From: Lyophyllum atratum
Taxonomy: Eukaryota; Basidiomycota; Agaricomycetes; Agaricales; Lyophyllaceae
Length of the DNA: 64,000 nt
Reading direction: 5' to 3'
NCBI GenBank assembly: GCA_014905825.1
Contig: JACGCN010000060.1
Span: forward strand, 1 to 64,000
The translations under genes and the position numbers were made by a program. This document shows positions 34,017 through 44,744 of the stretch, piece after piece. Below the pieces are notes generated by a model that ran no database searches, had not been told where the DNA came from, and was given only the letters and a program-made list of their open reading frames with translations. Numbering within the stretch: position 1 is the stretch's first letter; each line of letters opens with the position of its first letter.

Positions 34017-34109
34017 TGTGCAGATAAGTTAGATCTAGAAATCGTTGGGGGAAAACAGTTAGCTTGTACACTGGGGGGACCGAGATGAAGAGAGGGAAGA
34101 AAAGGGGCC

Positions 34110-34335
34110 CTACACCCGCCGTAGGGCCTTTGGCAAGGCCCAATGCACGGGTGAAGTCACGATAACTCTTGCCATAGAGCCTTTGGCAAGGCCCAGCGCA
34201 CGAGAAACACCGGAAGTCGAGAGCACAACCAAATGCTCTCGCCATAGAGCCTTTGGCAAGGCCCAGCGCACAAGATTCACCGGGAGTCAAGAGCACAACC
34301 GCCATAGGGCCTATGGCGAGTCCCAATGCACGGTC
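34110..34335. repeat. Tandem repeat (about 4 units of 60-70 bp) upstream of the TET/JBP gene
   Basis: Each unit carries GCCATAGAGCCTTTGGCAAG or a close variant followed by GCCCARCGCAC and a GAGCACAACC-type spacer. Units start near 34120, 34170, 34235 and 34302. The array begins about 100 bp before the inferred start codon, in the promoter region. Confidence 0.75.
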
Positions 34336-34407
34336 ACACTCACCAATGGGAAAGGCCGGAAGAGCTTGATGGTGGACGAAGACGAGGGATGTCTGAGGAC
34401 CTGACAT

Positions 34408-34780
34408 GTTTAAGCGAGGTTTTATAAGAATGTTTAGGGGCAGGGGCTAGTCTAGGGGGGATTGAGACTGAGACGGCTATGTAAGATAAGATGTCCAAGA
34501 CGTCTCAATGGTCCCTATTCTTAGTTCAGGGCAGGCCATTGGATATCTAATCTAATCTTATCCACGACTTATCTTGCTCGTTTTATGAGGAACTTATCAG
34601 AATATCTATCAGAGACGCGCCAATCAACATCTTATCATTGCGAGTCTATGAGGAACTTGTCGAGTACTCATGATTGCTTGTCGAGTTATTTACATCCTGG
34701 TAACACACTTTCACCTTTGCCAGTGCCCAAGTACTGTAGCTCATAGTCAACCTTCCCAGGCATTCAATACCTCACATATA
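34408..34780. other. Intergenic stretch
   Basis: No gene recognised. It contains a few GAGGAACTTRTC repeats around 34588 and 34650. Confidence 0.4.
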
Positions 34781-36240
34781 TACGCGGACATTTGCCGCTC
34801 CTTGGTATGTTTGAGCCGTTCTACTTGTAACTCATGTTCCTAACCATTGACCACGTACTAAACGCTTTGCATGTGTTCGGCAGACAGTCTCGGTGCTTTA
34901 CATGTCTTCGCAGAGGTTCTCAGTGCATTCATGCGATTTCCCAAGTACGTTTCAATAACTGTAAGTCTAAGCTGACCTTGAACCTTTGACAGGCGTTGAC
35001 GTCCGAAACCTGATTCAACTTGACCAGGTACTAAACACTTTACCTATCTTCGCAGGCATTCTCAGTACATTCGTGCGATTTTGCCAGCACATTCCATGAT
35101 AGCTGTAAGTCTTAGCTGGCCTTGAACCTTTGACAGGTGTTGACGTTCCGAATCCTGGTTCAACTTGACCAGGTACTCAGCGCTTTTTCCAAATCCTTCG
35201 CAGACATTCTCGGTGCATTTGTGCGATTTCGCAAGTACGTTTCATTATAACCTTGAACCTTTGACAGGCGTTTGAAAGCATGTCCACACTGCGCCAATGA
35301 ACAGTCTCAGCCAAAAGGCAGGATAAATGAGAAGTTATATTCTCACCTACCGCACAGTATATATGCTGTAAGCTGGCAGGCTTACACCCTTCCCCGCTCT
35401 GGAAGTTTGGCCGCTCCTACGGACTGGCTGGTCCTGGAGTTTCCCTGGGCTTTTCCAGTGGAAGGAGTCATATATGCCACCCCAAGGGTTCGACCCCTTG
35501 CAATCACCGACTATTCAGTGTCCCCAAGTTGTTCCATGGTGGTTGTGCCATGGTCTGGGGTTGAACCTGTGACCGTAACTTCTCATTTAATGAAAGCATG
35601 TCCACACTGCGCCAATGAACAGTCTCAGCCAAAAGGCAGGATAAATGAGAAGTTATATTCTCACCTACCGCGCAGTATATATGCTGTAAGCTGGCAGGCT
35701 TACAGCGTTGACGTTCCAAAACCTGGTTCAACTCATGTCAAGTCGTCGCAACTGTAAGTCGTGTTTTCAATGCTGCAATACTGAATGTCTTATTCACCGC
35801 TCTACACATCTTTGCAGACATTTCGCGAGCACCACTCATTGGAACTGCAACTCTGAGTTGTCGGTTATATGCTCAACGCTGGACTCATGCTGAATGTCTT
35901 CTTCGTCACTTTAGATATCTTCGCAGACATTTTGCCGGTACTATTCCTTGTGGCTGCAAGTCTGAGTCGTAAGTCGTTCCCTCAAACATCGTAACCTCAT
36001 CGCTAGAATACTGAATGTCTTCTTCCTCGCTCTAGATACCTGCGAGTCTGAGTTGTAAGTTGTATCCTCAATGTCATATCGCTGGAATACTGAATGTCTT
36101 CTTCATCGCTCTAGATAACTTGGCAGTCTGAGTTAACCTTTGACATGCATTGACGTTCCACGGCTGTAAGTCGTATGCATTCCATGCCAAGTGTTAATTA
36201 ATCTTTTAACAGGCATTGGTGCGCTATCCATAAGTTCATA
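34780..36240 (+). repeat. Array of degenerate tandem units resembling mini introns
   Basis: Units of very roughly 90-190 bp repeat elements such as CCTTTGACAGGCGTTGACGT, CTGGTTCAACTTGACCAGGT, TCTTCGCAGACATT and CTGTAAGTC. Each unit therefore holds a 5' splice-like GTAAGT and a 3' splice-like TTTGACAG or TTCGCAG. No open frame spans the units. The TRIM and the 2.2-kb LTR element are both inserted in this array, and unit fragments reappear after the LTR element (TAGATATCTTCGCAGAC near 38600). Confidence 0.6.
35273..35704 (-). mobile_element. TRIM: miniature LTR element (432 bp)
   Basis: The 114-bp terminal direct repeats (35273-35386 and 35591-35704) start TG and end CA and differ at one site (CGCACAG versus CGCGCAG). 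The TSD is GCGTT (35268-35272 and 35705-35709). The 204-bp interior has no coding capacity. A purine tract GGGGAAGGG on the minus strand abuts the left repeat, which suggests minus-strand orientation. The interior has the tRNA-like GGGTTCGACCCCTTG. Confidence 0.85.
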
Positions 36241-36277
36241 TTGTGGCTTCCTGGTGTATCTCACTCTCGGTGTAAGT

Positions 36278-36441
36278 TGATGGCCAGAGAGGCCGGCTGC
36301 CGAGACGGAGGAGACACACAATGTATATGGAATGAGCGGTAGAGGAGAGTAATATACACGGGTGACTACGATATGGCAGACGGGCGTGGGAAGAATGACC
36401 CGGAAGGGGCGATAGGAGAGGAGACAGGACAAGGTCCAACA
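36278..36441 (-). repeat. 3' LTR of the 2.2-kb element
   Basis: It is the direct-repeat partner of 38350-38513. On the minus strand it starts TGTTGGACC and ends GGCCATCA. Confidence 0.9.
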
Positions 36442-36599
36442 CACCCCCATACTCGACGAAGAGCCCCAACTGGGCAACGTGATATAAAAAGTTTGAGGAG
36501 AAAGGATTCAAAAAGAAAATGCACCCCCAGAATCAGGTAAGTAACGACGGGAAGTAGAAAAATGTCTCGAGAAGGGTCGAAGAAGAGATAAAATATGGT

Positions 36600-37601
36600 C
36601 TAAGAGGAAAAATACGGATCATAAAACTCACCCCCAGAATCGGGTGGGCGACCAGAAAAAGGTGACTGTGTAAAGGTTGTTGAAGCAAAATAATGATAGG
36701 GAACACCAGGAACGATAGGATGTTGATAAATGTGAAAAGACGAAGGTGGTACAGCTATGGGAGGTGGACTTGGAGTTGCAAAAAGTAAGCGGTGGTTCAG
36801 CGCAGCAATGAAGGCATGAGGATCAATCTTGATGTCTGGTAATGGAGGATAGCCGGGCCAGGTTGGAGTCGGTGGACGACGTGGAGTTGGTGCATGAAGA
36901 CTGAGATGATATGGGTTAACGATGGGTGGAATAGAAGGGACCTGAGGTGGGGATTTAGAACTAGAACCGGACTCTGTGATGGGATGAGTGGTAGAACGTA
37001 AAGGAGGGGCTGGATGTGGTTGGGGAGCAACAGTCGGGCCTAGAGCAGGTGGTACAGTTGGAAGAGATGATGATTTGGTTTGTGGTGGTGGTACAAAAGT
37101 CACGTTCAGGTAAAAGCTACCCTTTTCGCGGTTGATGGGGACATATTTTGGAAGTAGACGATCTGCTTGGCAAAGGGAATGGGGAAGGAGAATGCGAGAT
37201 GACTTGTTGGCGCAAATGACCTGGAAATTACCACTGATGAATTTTGATATCGAGATGCGGTTTATGGGACTGGATGGAGTGTGCCAGCAATCGAGAAGTC
37301 GAATGACAAGTGGTTTAGACTCAACAATCATCTTGATTCGAACTTCACCGCTCCCTAAAACCTTGAGAATCGAGCCATCGAGTAATCGGACATCTCGTGC
37401 ACCAGCTGTATAAGCCCAAAAAGAAGATTTGTCGTGGATTATATGATTCGGGGAAAAGTTGTCAAGTACAAGGCGCAAGAAGGATTTCGGAAGTGGTTTT
37501 GGTGTTGGGATAGAGCGAGTAGCTGGTTTTCGGGAGCGGCGTCGTTTCAGTGGAGATTGTTTAGTTTCCGGTGGGAGAGAAGAAGCTGATCGGCGAGGCA
37601 T
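36600..37601 (-). CDS. Copia-protease-like protein (333 aa) of the 2.2-kb LTR element
   Basis: The N-terminus is basic (SPLKRRRSRKPATRS). Residues about 40-150 read like the protease/pre-integrase region of Ty1/copia Pol: RLVLDNFSPNHIIHD, where copia has a D-S-G-A type active site, then FWAYTAGARDVRLLDGSILK, VLGSGEVRIKM, LLDCWHTPSSPINRISISK. The active-site Asp is present but the following Ser-Gly is Asn-Phe, so peptidase activity is doubtful. The C-terminal half is proline-rich and disordered (PSIPPIVNPYHLSL, RRPPTPTWPGYPPLPD). The frame is undamaged between near-identical LTRs. The role is unknown: it might be a Gag-like or regulatory product retained for trans-mobilisation. Confidence 0.65.
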   Translation of the reverse strand: MPRRSASSLPPETKQSPLKRRRSRKPATRSIPTPKPLPKSFLRLVLDNFSPNHIIHDKSSFWAYTAGARDVRLLDGSILKVLGSGEVRIKMIVESKPLVIRLLDCWHTPSSPINRISISKFISGNFQVICANKSSRILLPHSLCQADRLLPKYVPINREKGSFYLNVTFVPPPQTKSSSLPTVPPALGPTVAPQPHPAPPLRSTTHPITESGSSSKSPPQVPSIPPIVNPYHLSLHAPTPRRPPTPTWPGYPPLPDIKIDPHAFIAALNHRLLFATPSPPPIAVPPSSFHIYQHPIVPGVPYHYFASTTFTQSPFSGRPPDSGGEFYDPYFSS

Positions 37602-37717
37602 GATGATGGTGAGAAAGCGAACAGGAACAATACTTCAACGTAGGATATCAAAAGTGAAAAAAGAATCGGTAACTGAGAGGATAGCAACGGGGAAAATATT
37701 CGGGAGTATGAGGACAG

Positions 37718-37803
37718 AGAGGATGATAGTGACGAGAACTGAGAGAAAAAACTGAGATACAGAGAGGATGAGAGTGACGAGAACTGGGAGAAAAAGTGAG
37801 CTA
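37718..37803. repeat. Two-unit tandem repeat in the leader of the 2.2-kb LTR element
   Basis: The unit AGAGAGGATGAKAGTGACGA with the following GAACTGRGAGAAAAA recurs about 46 bp later. A (TA)n run follows at 37830. Confidence 0.6.
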
Positions 37804-38349
37804 CAAAAGTGAGAGTGATATATATATATAGAAGGAATAATGTAAAAAGTGGTGAATGTAAGATAATGAGCGAGGAAGGAACAGGGACAGAGAGAGTGGC
37901 GAAAAAGGAAATCAGGGATAAAGAAATGACACTGAGGGCACGTGGGATGTGGGTGCAAGTAACAGATGGTCTCTTGTAGGAACGACGATGATGCTGGATT
38001 GGTGTGGAAGGGACTGAAGGGATCTGCTCAACTGGAAAATGTCACTGAGGACACACAGAGGAGAATAGGCCTGGGAGCTCAAGCAACCGTGAAAGGATTA
38101 CTGAGGAATTTGGAATTGATTGAGGATATGCCAGGTAAGACGGATGTGCTGAAAACGCGCCGAAAGGACAAAGGAATCAGGCGCTCGAGATTTGTAGCGA
38201 GAACCGATGGCGGTGAGAGGCGCCAAGTTGCTGGGATCGATGAAAGATGATGAGAAGTCGCGACGTGACCGTATGGCGAAAAATTGGGTCAAAAGCTCCG
38301 AGAAATGGGCAGATCAGAGAGGCACTATAAAGCGCGGGGACCCGTAACC

Positions 38350-38513
38350 TGATGGCCAGAGAGGCCGGCTGCCGAGACGGAGGAGACACACAATGTATAT
38401 GAAATGAGCGGTAGAGGAGAGTAATATACACGGGTGACTACGATATGGCAGACGGGCGTGGGAAGAATGACCCGGAAGGGGCGATAGGAGAGGAGACAGG
38501 ACAAGGTCCAACA
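38350..38513 (-). repeat. 5' LTR of the 2.2-kb element
   Basis: It is the partner of 36278-36441. The adjacent minus-strand sequence starting GGTTACGGGTCCCC is the candidate primer-binding site. Confidence 0.9.
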
Positions 38514-38518
38514 TAAGT

Positions 38519-39518
38519 CATATTCTCAAGCTTGGAATCAAGAAATCTTATGATTCTTCCTACAGCCGTTCACCAATCAATTCTCAATGTCTTTTTCATT
38601 TAGATATCTTCGCAGACCAATCATGGGCGTGGATTTTTCCCATTACCTCTTCCTTGCCATCTACCTTTGGGTGGACGGCCTCCGACCTTGTTTCCGAACA
38701 CTGCATGACGCGTGAAGACGCCATGCACCAATTTTTCACGACTAGCCGCTGACGCTCCTGATACCCATGGCATACCTTCACATGCTAAATTAGCTTCTAT
38801 CCAGGCCAGGCAGAGGGAGTCAAAGATCGTGTTATTGGCCAACTGTGAGCACTACCAAGCTATATCGCACTCAATACTAATTGAAGGCAGTACTAGAGTA
38901 ATGAATTTGCCACGTGTTTCCCTCAGTTACAAACCACCAACTGATGCTGGTGTCTTTCCACCAACCGATACTCATCGTCGTCGCACTCCCTATACACCAG
39001 CTCCAGACAGCAAACGCAGAGCTGCCGTCTAACACCATAGTAATCGAGACATAGCTCAACAAAGCGAGCGAGATCGAAGTTGCGGGACATGTCCATTCAG
39101 GCAGTGCGGCCTCAACACGAAACGCTTCCGCAAGACAGATATGAGTCTTGAAGGAAACCGGGCTGCCTGTTGATCGGGTACATATAGTCCCGGCACAAAA
39201 ATCACATCGTATAGGCGGACCTGAAAGGGTGCATCAGGGCTAACGAGGGGGGACAGTGACTCTTTGCGCCATACCTGTGAGGCCACCGTTTTCTGACGCT
39301 GAGGGGGACAGTGGTGGGTCGACTTCAGCACGGTCATCTAGCAAGGGAGGATGAATCGTAACGCGGAATTGAACACGGTGGTTTTCTTCGAGGGCGAGGG
39401 CTAGTTGTCGAAGGTCTAGACCTTGATGAGTGTTAGTGGTTTAAGGAAAAAAGGTGAGTATGCTGTCGTACGTGGAGCTGTGGCTCTGGACTGATCGTTT
39501 GACATGGTTTCCGTACAG
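38519..39518. other. Degraded region, no assignable gene
   Basis: It begins with remains of the mini-intron array. Open frames at 38712-39032 (plus) and 39056-39337 (minus, with SPDAPFQVRLYDVIFVPGLY) lack recognisable features. Confidence 0.35.
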
Positions 39519-40127
39519 GTTCAAGTTCGATATGCATGGTGAATATATACCCAAATTTGATGCGATGCACGTGGGTTGTCACGAATTCGGGTAAGAATTC
39601 TATAAATCTATGGGTGTCGCTTTTTGAACTAATCACTTGATGTCTGATAGCAAGTACCCCACGAATACCATGGCTGCTCGCCACCAGGCATCATTGAACT
39701 ACTATCACCGGTACATTGGCTCTACTCTTATTTTCGTGGTGCAACCTTACCATAGATTATTAGGAATTGTGAGGCCTGCTGGGAAAGATCTCGACAGGCA
39801 GCAGCTAGGTGTCGTGCTGAAAAGTAATGTTTCTGCAATGTTCGCATGAATATACCAATCTAACCGTCTACCCAGGAAGCTGAGAGCCCAAGAACATGCA
39901 CTGTCCAGCAATGAAGCAGACAGCAGCCCTGCCACTGTTCCCCAAAAGATGCACCCTCTCGTCGACATCGGATATGAGTACCTGACACAGTCCTTGCTCG
40001 GGTACGTGCTCAATTTATCCGGTGTTTCAGGCTGGATTAACACTACACCTTACTTAGGGACGATGATGTGGCGGCTGAGATCCAGGATGAGACGAACATC
40101 GCGTACTACTTGTTGCACGGGGAATAG
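39519..40127 (+). CDS. Hypothetical multi-exon gene fragment, family unknown
   Basis: Exon-like stretches are joined by credible GT-AG introns: 39519-39590 (FKFDMHGEYIPKFDAMHVGC, HEF) and 39651-about 39810 (KYPTNTMAARHQASLNYYHR, STLIFVVQPYHRLLGIVRPA). A stretch from about 39878 reads LRAQEHALSSNEADSSPATV, DIGYEYLTQSLLG, and a last piece ends about 40127 (DVAAEIQDETNIAYYLLHGE). The first junction keeps phase; the second is uncertain. No start codon can be assigned. I do not recognise the protein. Confidence 0.35.
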
Positions 40128-40345
40128 TTGGCCTCCTATTTCTGAATACACATGTTTCGCATCCCAGCACATGGTCCGTGCCAAAATCATGAGCGCAAAT
40201 TAATCATTGAATTTCAAAGATACAGCTGATTGTTTTGATCGTGTGGAAATCATTGAAGCGATAGTCTGGGTTGGTGATATATCAGTGCTCTAGAATTCAA
40301 CAGGCATACCCCTCACATCCAAACCCATACCCTAACCCATCCACT

Positions 40346-42962
40346 ATGGCACCACGTCCCTGGGCAGACCCCGAGCAACTGATATTTTTGAACGGCTATC
40401 TCAGCACATACCTTGATATAGTGGCAGAGAAAGAAGCGGACCATGATGACACTAAGCTCAACAAGTTCTTCAATTTGACTACAGCGGATTGGTTCAAGAA
40501 TTGGCCGGAAATCGACGCGTGTATTGCTTCCAATAAGCTTCCAGCTGAGGCAGTTAGAAGCGACGATTACAATGATAAATGGATGCGGGACCACGACAAG
40601 ACCTACAAGGCAGCGATCAATGCTCGTTCAAAGGTGAGTTCTATTCCATACTGACCAAGATTTTATCTTACTTGTGCGTTACAGAGGCTGAAAGAGCGGT
40701 ACCGTAATCAATACCAGAAGGCCACGCAAGACTGTCAAACAACTAGTTGCTTTGATGAAGCCGAAACGTTTACGGTTACATAAGGCGGAAGAGCTTTACC
40801 AGGTCAAGTATAAGGAGAAAGTGGACGCGCTTTTGGAGGAGGCACTTGGTGACGACAAGGGCGGAGGTGACGATGGTAGCGATGAGGAAGTCGAAGGTGG
40901 CGCTGCGTGGAAAGCGGCTGATGAAAAGACTCACACGTGGAAAACACGGATGGAGGTCGTCAAGAAGGCTTGGTTGGAAGAGACGGACGAAGTGAAGGAG
41001 GAGATCAAGAAGGAAATGGAGAAGGAGAAGAACGACAAAATAGCGATGCTCGAGGGGACAAAGGAGGGTCTAGAACGTACCTCGGAGCAACGGCAATAGT
41101 AAGCTGCGCCCGTCCGTGTCATAGCATATTAACAAATCTGAAATAGCGCGATTAGGCACCAAATCAGTCTTCTGGAGGCGGTGTGCAAGGAAATCAACCG
41201 ATTGACAGGATGGTCGACATTGGTGGTAACAGGCGGTCCCATTCCTGTGCGTAAGGAAAAGATAACCATGCATACGTACGTGACGCGTCGCCATAGGCTT
41301 TCATTTGATAAGAGAGGGCTGACATGTGAATAAGTGTTAGCTTCGGTGAAAATCAAGATGGGAGGGACTATTGCCAGGCGTACCAGCAAGACATGCATGC
41401 CTTGGACAACTCTTATATCGGGTGGTTGAAGGAGGTCTATCGTAAGTTAACAGTACTTCCTCCAATTCAACTCACTTACCACCATTATCAGCCAAGCATG
41501 GAGTTCATGGACGTCAACAACTAGCCGCTGATCCGGACTCGGTTGCCGATCAGGAAGGACCAGGGCCAGCACACGACGGAATATCAGACAAATTAATCTC
41601 CTTCGACAATCGCGACAATGACGAGTCGGCTCAATTAATCTCCTTCGACAATCACGATGATGAGTCGGCTAATCCTCTCCCGAAAGATCCGTTGACACCC
41701 CCTATTCCACCGACATTCTCTCCTCCTCCTCGCCATCAACCGGCACTGTGATAGATCACCCATCTAATACGGGCATCGTGGCGACTAATGATACCAATGG
41801 CTCCCAACAGCAACTTGATCTCGATAATCGCTCCGGACAGATTGATGGCGACTTCAACTTTCCTCAGCAGTGGGACCGTATCCCGGACATAAGGGATCGC
41901 AGATCTCGGTTACCGAAACCAATTGGGGCGCCATTCAACTTCCATTTTTCAACTTCGACCAATTGCCCGCCACAAACGTCTCTGGAGGCTCAACCGCGTC
42001 AATAAGCGCACCTGGTACTACCCTTGCCCCATCATCCAGTGTTGTAAATGGTATCGTATTTCAGAACGGGCCTTTTCTATCTACTCCCTCATCGTACAAC
42101 TCGGGTCTGCAACAGGCGAATGGTGTCCCGTCAATGCCATCTCCTCAACCCCTGGTACCACTCTCACCTATTCCACATGGCTCGACTCTGCCTCCCCGGA
42201 CCAGGCTGTCTCCTATGCACCCTGGTATCCCTCCCCTTTGGCCACAGCCTGGGGGTCTCTTTCTCCCTCCTTTCTTCACCCCTCGGCCTCCACCTATCCC
42301 ACGCACAGATGCTCAGTCCGGTCCCCCCCACCCATCCACCCTCTATTCGCCAATATGAGTCAATCAGCTGCTGAAGCCAACTGCGATGTAGTCGCCCAGG
42401 ACTCCACACGTGCCCATGATCCAGTTCTACAGGAAGGGAGTCAGAGCTTTCCTATGACTCGTCCGGCACTCACAGATCATGGAGTTAGAGAATCAGCGGA
42501 AAATGATGTGGGGTCTGGACATGGAGGAAGCGGACGTGGATGTGGACGTGGACGTGGTCGTGGTCGTGGACGTGGACGCAGTCGAGGAGGACGTGGAGGG
42601 AACACCGGGACAGGAGGGGCGGATCTCAACCAGGAGGAATTTGACCAGGTCCAGGACGGTGTCAACAAAACCACCAATCCAGCGCAATCCCAACCTGAGG
42701 ACACATCCTCCACCCCTCCTCCCTCCAATAGCCCTGATACGACATCGGGTAACCAGGCTGGAGAAGACCGACGCGCGGACCTCGCATCAAGCGTGTCATC
42801 AAGCCGACAAAGGACATTGATGGCGCGGTCCGAGCTCTCCCTGGAGAGGCAGCTGCCACACGTGCAGCTGCTCAGGCATTGCGATCAGAATCTGCTTCTT
42901 CCAAACGCAAGGCTCCTGAACCTGGTAGTGCTTCGTCCAAAAGGTGAGTATTTTTCATTCAA
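40346..42962 (+). pseudogene. Decayed multi-exon gene with RGG-box and proline-rich C-terminal part
   Basis: It starts MAPRPWADPEQLIFLNGYLS at 40346. Exon 1 ends 40633, the intron is 40634-40684, and exon 2 begins RLKERYRNQYQKATQ. A frame change near 40722 leads into KTVKQLVALMKPKRLRLHKA and a charged coiled-coil-like stretch ending at 41099. Related coding continues near 41350 (YCQAYQQDMHALDNSYIGWL) and in a Pro/Ser-rich tail after 41500. A glycine-arginine repeat (CGRGRGRGRGRGRSRGG) lies at 42540-42600, and a basic end near 42950 is followed by a GTGAG donor-like site. The layout (W-rich N-terminus, FF.LTTADWFKNWPE) resembles an uncharacterised family I associate with Agaricomycete repeats. 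Several frame changes make it a pseudogene. Confidence 0.45.
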
Positions 42963-43083
42963 AACGTCTCCTCGTAATTCTAATTCGATTCTTGTAGGGG
43001 TAGGAATGCCTAAATAGTACACAAATTGTTTATGTAGAGCCGTGTGAATGGAATGTTTCTGCCTTGATCTTACATCGATATCA

Positions 43084-43395
43084 CTGTGTAACTTGTTGTG
43101 TTCCCGGTGATATATCACGGAGCTGCACTTACACAATATCACCGGACGCTCCTATGTGATGTATCACCAAGCCTCGCGTAGGCATTTTACTAGTAGAGTG
43201 TAGCATGATATATCATGATATATCACAATACCTAGGAGGTGTTGTCAAGTGTTCCTCGGTGATATATCACCTGTGGCACTGGACTGTCAATGGCTCCGTG
43301 ATACATCACATAGCAAACCACGTGGACACTTATCACGGAAGACTGACCACGTCCTTAGAGAAAAATCAACAGAATGGTGATATATCACGGTTTGT
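43084..43395. repeat. Cluster of GTGATATATCAC palindromes
   Basis: Copies or one-base variants occur near 43108, 43130 (half), 43157, 43208/43218, 43259, 43299 and 43377, spaced 20-80 bp. Isolated copies are at 22911, 31112 and 40273. This looks like a subterminal protein-binding repeat of a DNA transposon whose ends I could not define. Confidence 0.65.
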
Positions 43396-43396
43396 G

Positions 43397-43669
43397 TACT
43401 GGCAGGGTGAGATAGGAGTCCTAGTTCTTGATGGCATGGCCGCAGAAGAGGACCACGAGGTGTTGCAAAAGGCAGGGATTTTGAGGAAAAGATATGCTAG
43501 CGCTGTACACTAGAGTGTATATCAGAGGATGGGAGGCGGTGTACCCTGCATACGCCAGATTTGGAAATCCCGGCTGAGAATCCCAAAATGGTCCCAAGGC
43601 GGTATTTCAAAAGATGCCCAATCCGGACCGTGGTAACTCTTGCACTAAGAGCACATAACTACTATTTAA
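43397..43669. other. Spacer between palindrome cluster and hAT-type copy B
   Basis: No feature recognised. Confidence 0.35.
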
Positions 43670-44698
43670 TGACAACCCATATATTAACAAAGTAACTACT
43701 ACAGAAGAACCTGTGTCGGATATTAGATGAATAGCATAGAGATATTGTAGAAGTTAACTTACATTGTAGACGACGTGGCGAGATGATCGTGATCGGAAAA
43801 TGATGAGGCCTTGAAGCTGAGATGACACAGCGGTGGTCTGAGCGACGTGGCGGTGGCGTCGAGCGTCGTCGAATGACGTGGCGGTCGAGCGACGTGTCAG
43901 TCGTGGGGAGATGGCGGGGGTGAGCGCGTGGTGTGGTGATTCTGACATGGTGGCGGCATGAGTGCGGCTGTGGGCCACTGCGGCGGTCAGAGGATGTAGC
44001 GGGGGTGGTGGGGGAGTGGTGGTGGCCTGCGTGTGGGCTGCGTCGCGCATCGTCCGGTGACGTGGCGGTCGAGAGACGTGGCGGTCGAGCGACGTGGCGA
44101 GGGCGAGGGGTGAGTGATCTTGCTTGGTTGTGGGCTGCACCGGGCATCATGCGCTGGGTGGGTGAAGTGGGGGATGATACCGGGCTTCAGGTCGTGCAGA
44201 GGAGGGCTATGGCCTCTGAGTGCGGTCTCCTTGTGCTAATTAGTGGCAAATGGTTGTGGTGGGTGCGACGACACACCTCGCAGCCCTCCCCCAGCTGGGG
44301 TCATCTGCCCCGCTGCTCTCTTCCCCAGCCATTCCTTTGGTAGTTGTCCTTCTGGATCCATGGAGGCCTTGCGAGGTATTGCCAGGTGCGGAGTCAGTGC
44401 CGGTGTTGAGCGTACTGTGCCAGGGGATGCGACGGCGGTGGCGGTGGTGTGGTGATGGTGCGAGGAAGTCAACAACCAATGCTGTTGTTTGTTTCCGTGT
44501 ACTTACCATGTGACTTGTCGGTTCTGACCGGTCACGACTGGTCCTGACCGGTTGTCACAGGCTGGCATTTCCGAGGAACCGCAACCACCAGGCTTTGGGA
44601 ATCAGCCGCAACCGCAACTGCAAGTCCGGTTGTTTCCGGTTGCGGTCCGGTCAAGTTGCGGTCTTTTTTGGTTGGTGCGACCGGACCTCGAAAGCCTA
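43670..44698 (-). mobile_element. Left-truncated copy of the TAGGCTTTCG hAT-type family (copy B)
   Basis: The right end is CTCGAAAGCCTA (ends 44698). Inward of it are ACCGGT and GGTTGCGG repeats, the shared CTCCCCCAGCTGGGG module (44245-44500) and a GTGACGTGGCGG-rich variable segment (43830-44130). The other end stops in ACTACAGAAGAACC near 43690 without a terminal motif. It abuts the coding start of the XPG pseudogene, which may have lost its 5' end here. Confidence 0.7.
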
Positions 44699-44744
44699 CC
44701 GACCGGCCTCGGCATTTTCGAACACCACTAATGAAATTCAAGCC

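Larger units (their letters stand above)
36278..38513 (-). mobile_element. Short LTR retrotransposon (2,236 bp) encoding a single protein
   Basis: The 164-bp LTRs (36278-36441 and 38350-38513) appear to differ only at one position (GGAATGAG versus GAAATGAG). They start TGATGGCC and end TCCAACA. The TSD is TAAGT (36273-36277 and 38514-38518). On the minus strand a purine-rich ATGGGGGTG precedes the 3' LTR. There is no RT or integrase, so it is non-autonomous, yet it keeps one long open frame. Confidence 0.9.

Noticed and set aside
41291..41305. TAGGCTTTCA as a possible missing end of hAT-type copy B
   Set aside because: The sequence after it lacks the ACCGGT or GGTTGCGG repeats, so it is probably chance.
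42164..42859. Antisense proline/arginine- and serine/threonine-rich frames over the RGG repeat
   Set aside because: They are shadows of the GGACGTGGTCGT-type repeat coding for the RGG stretch.
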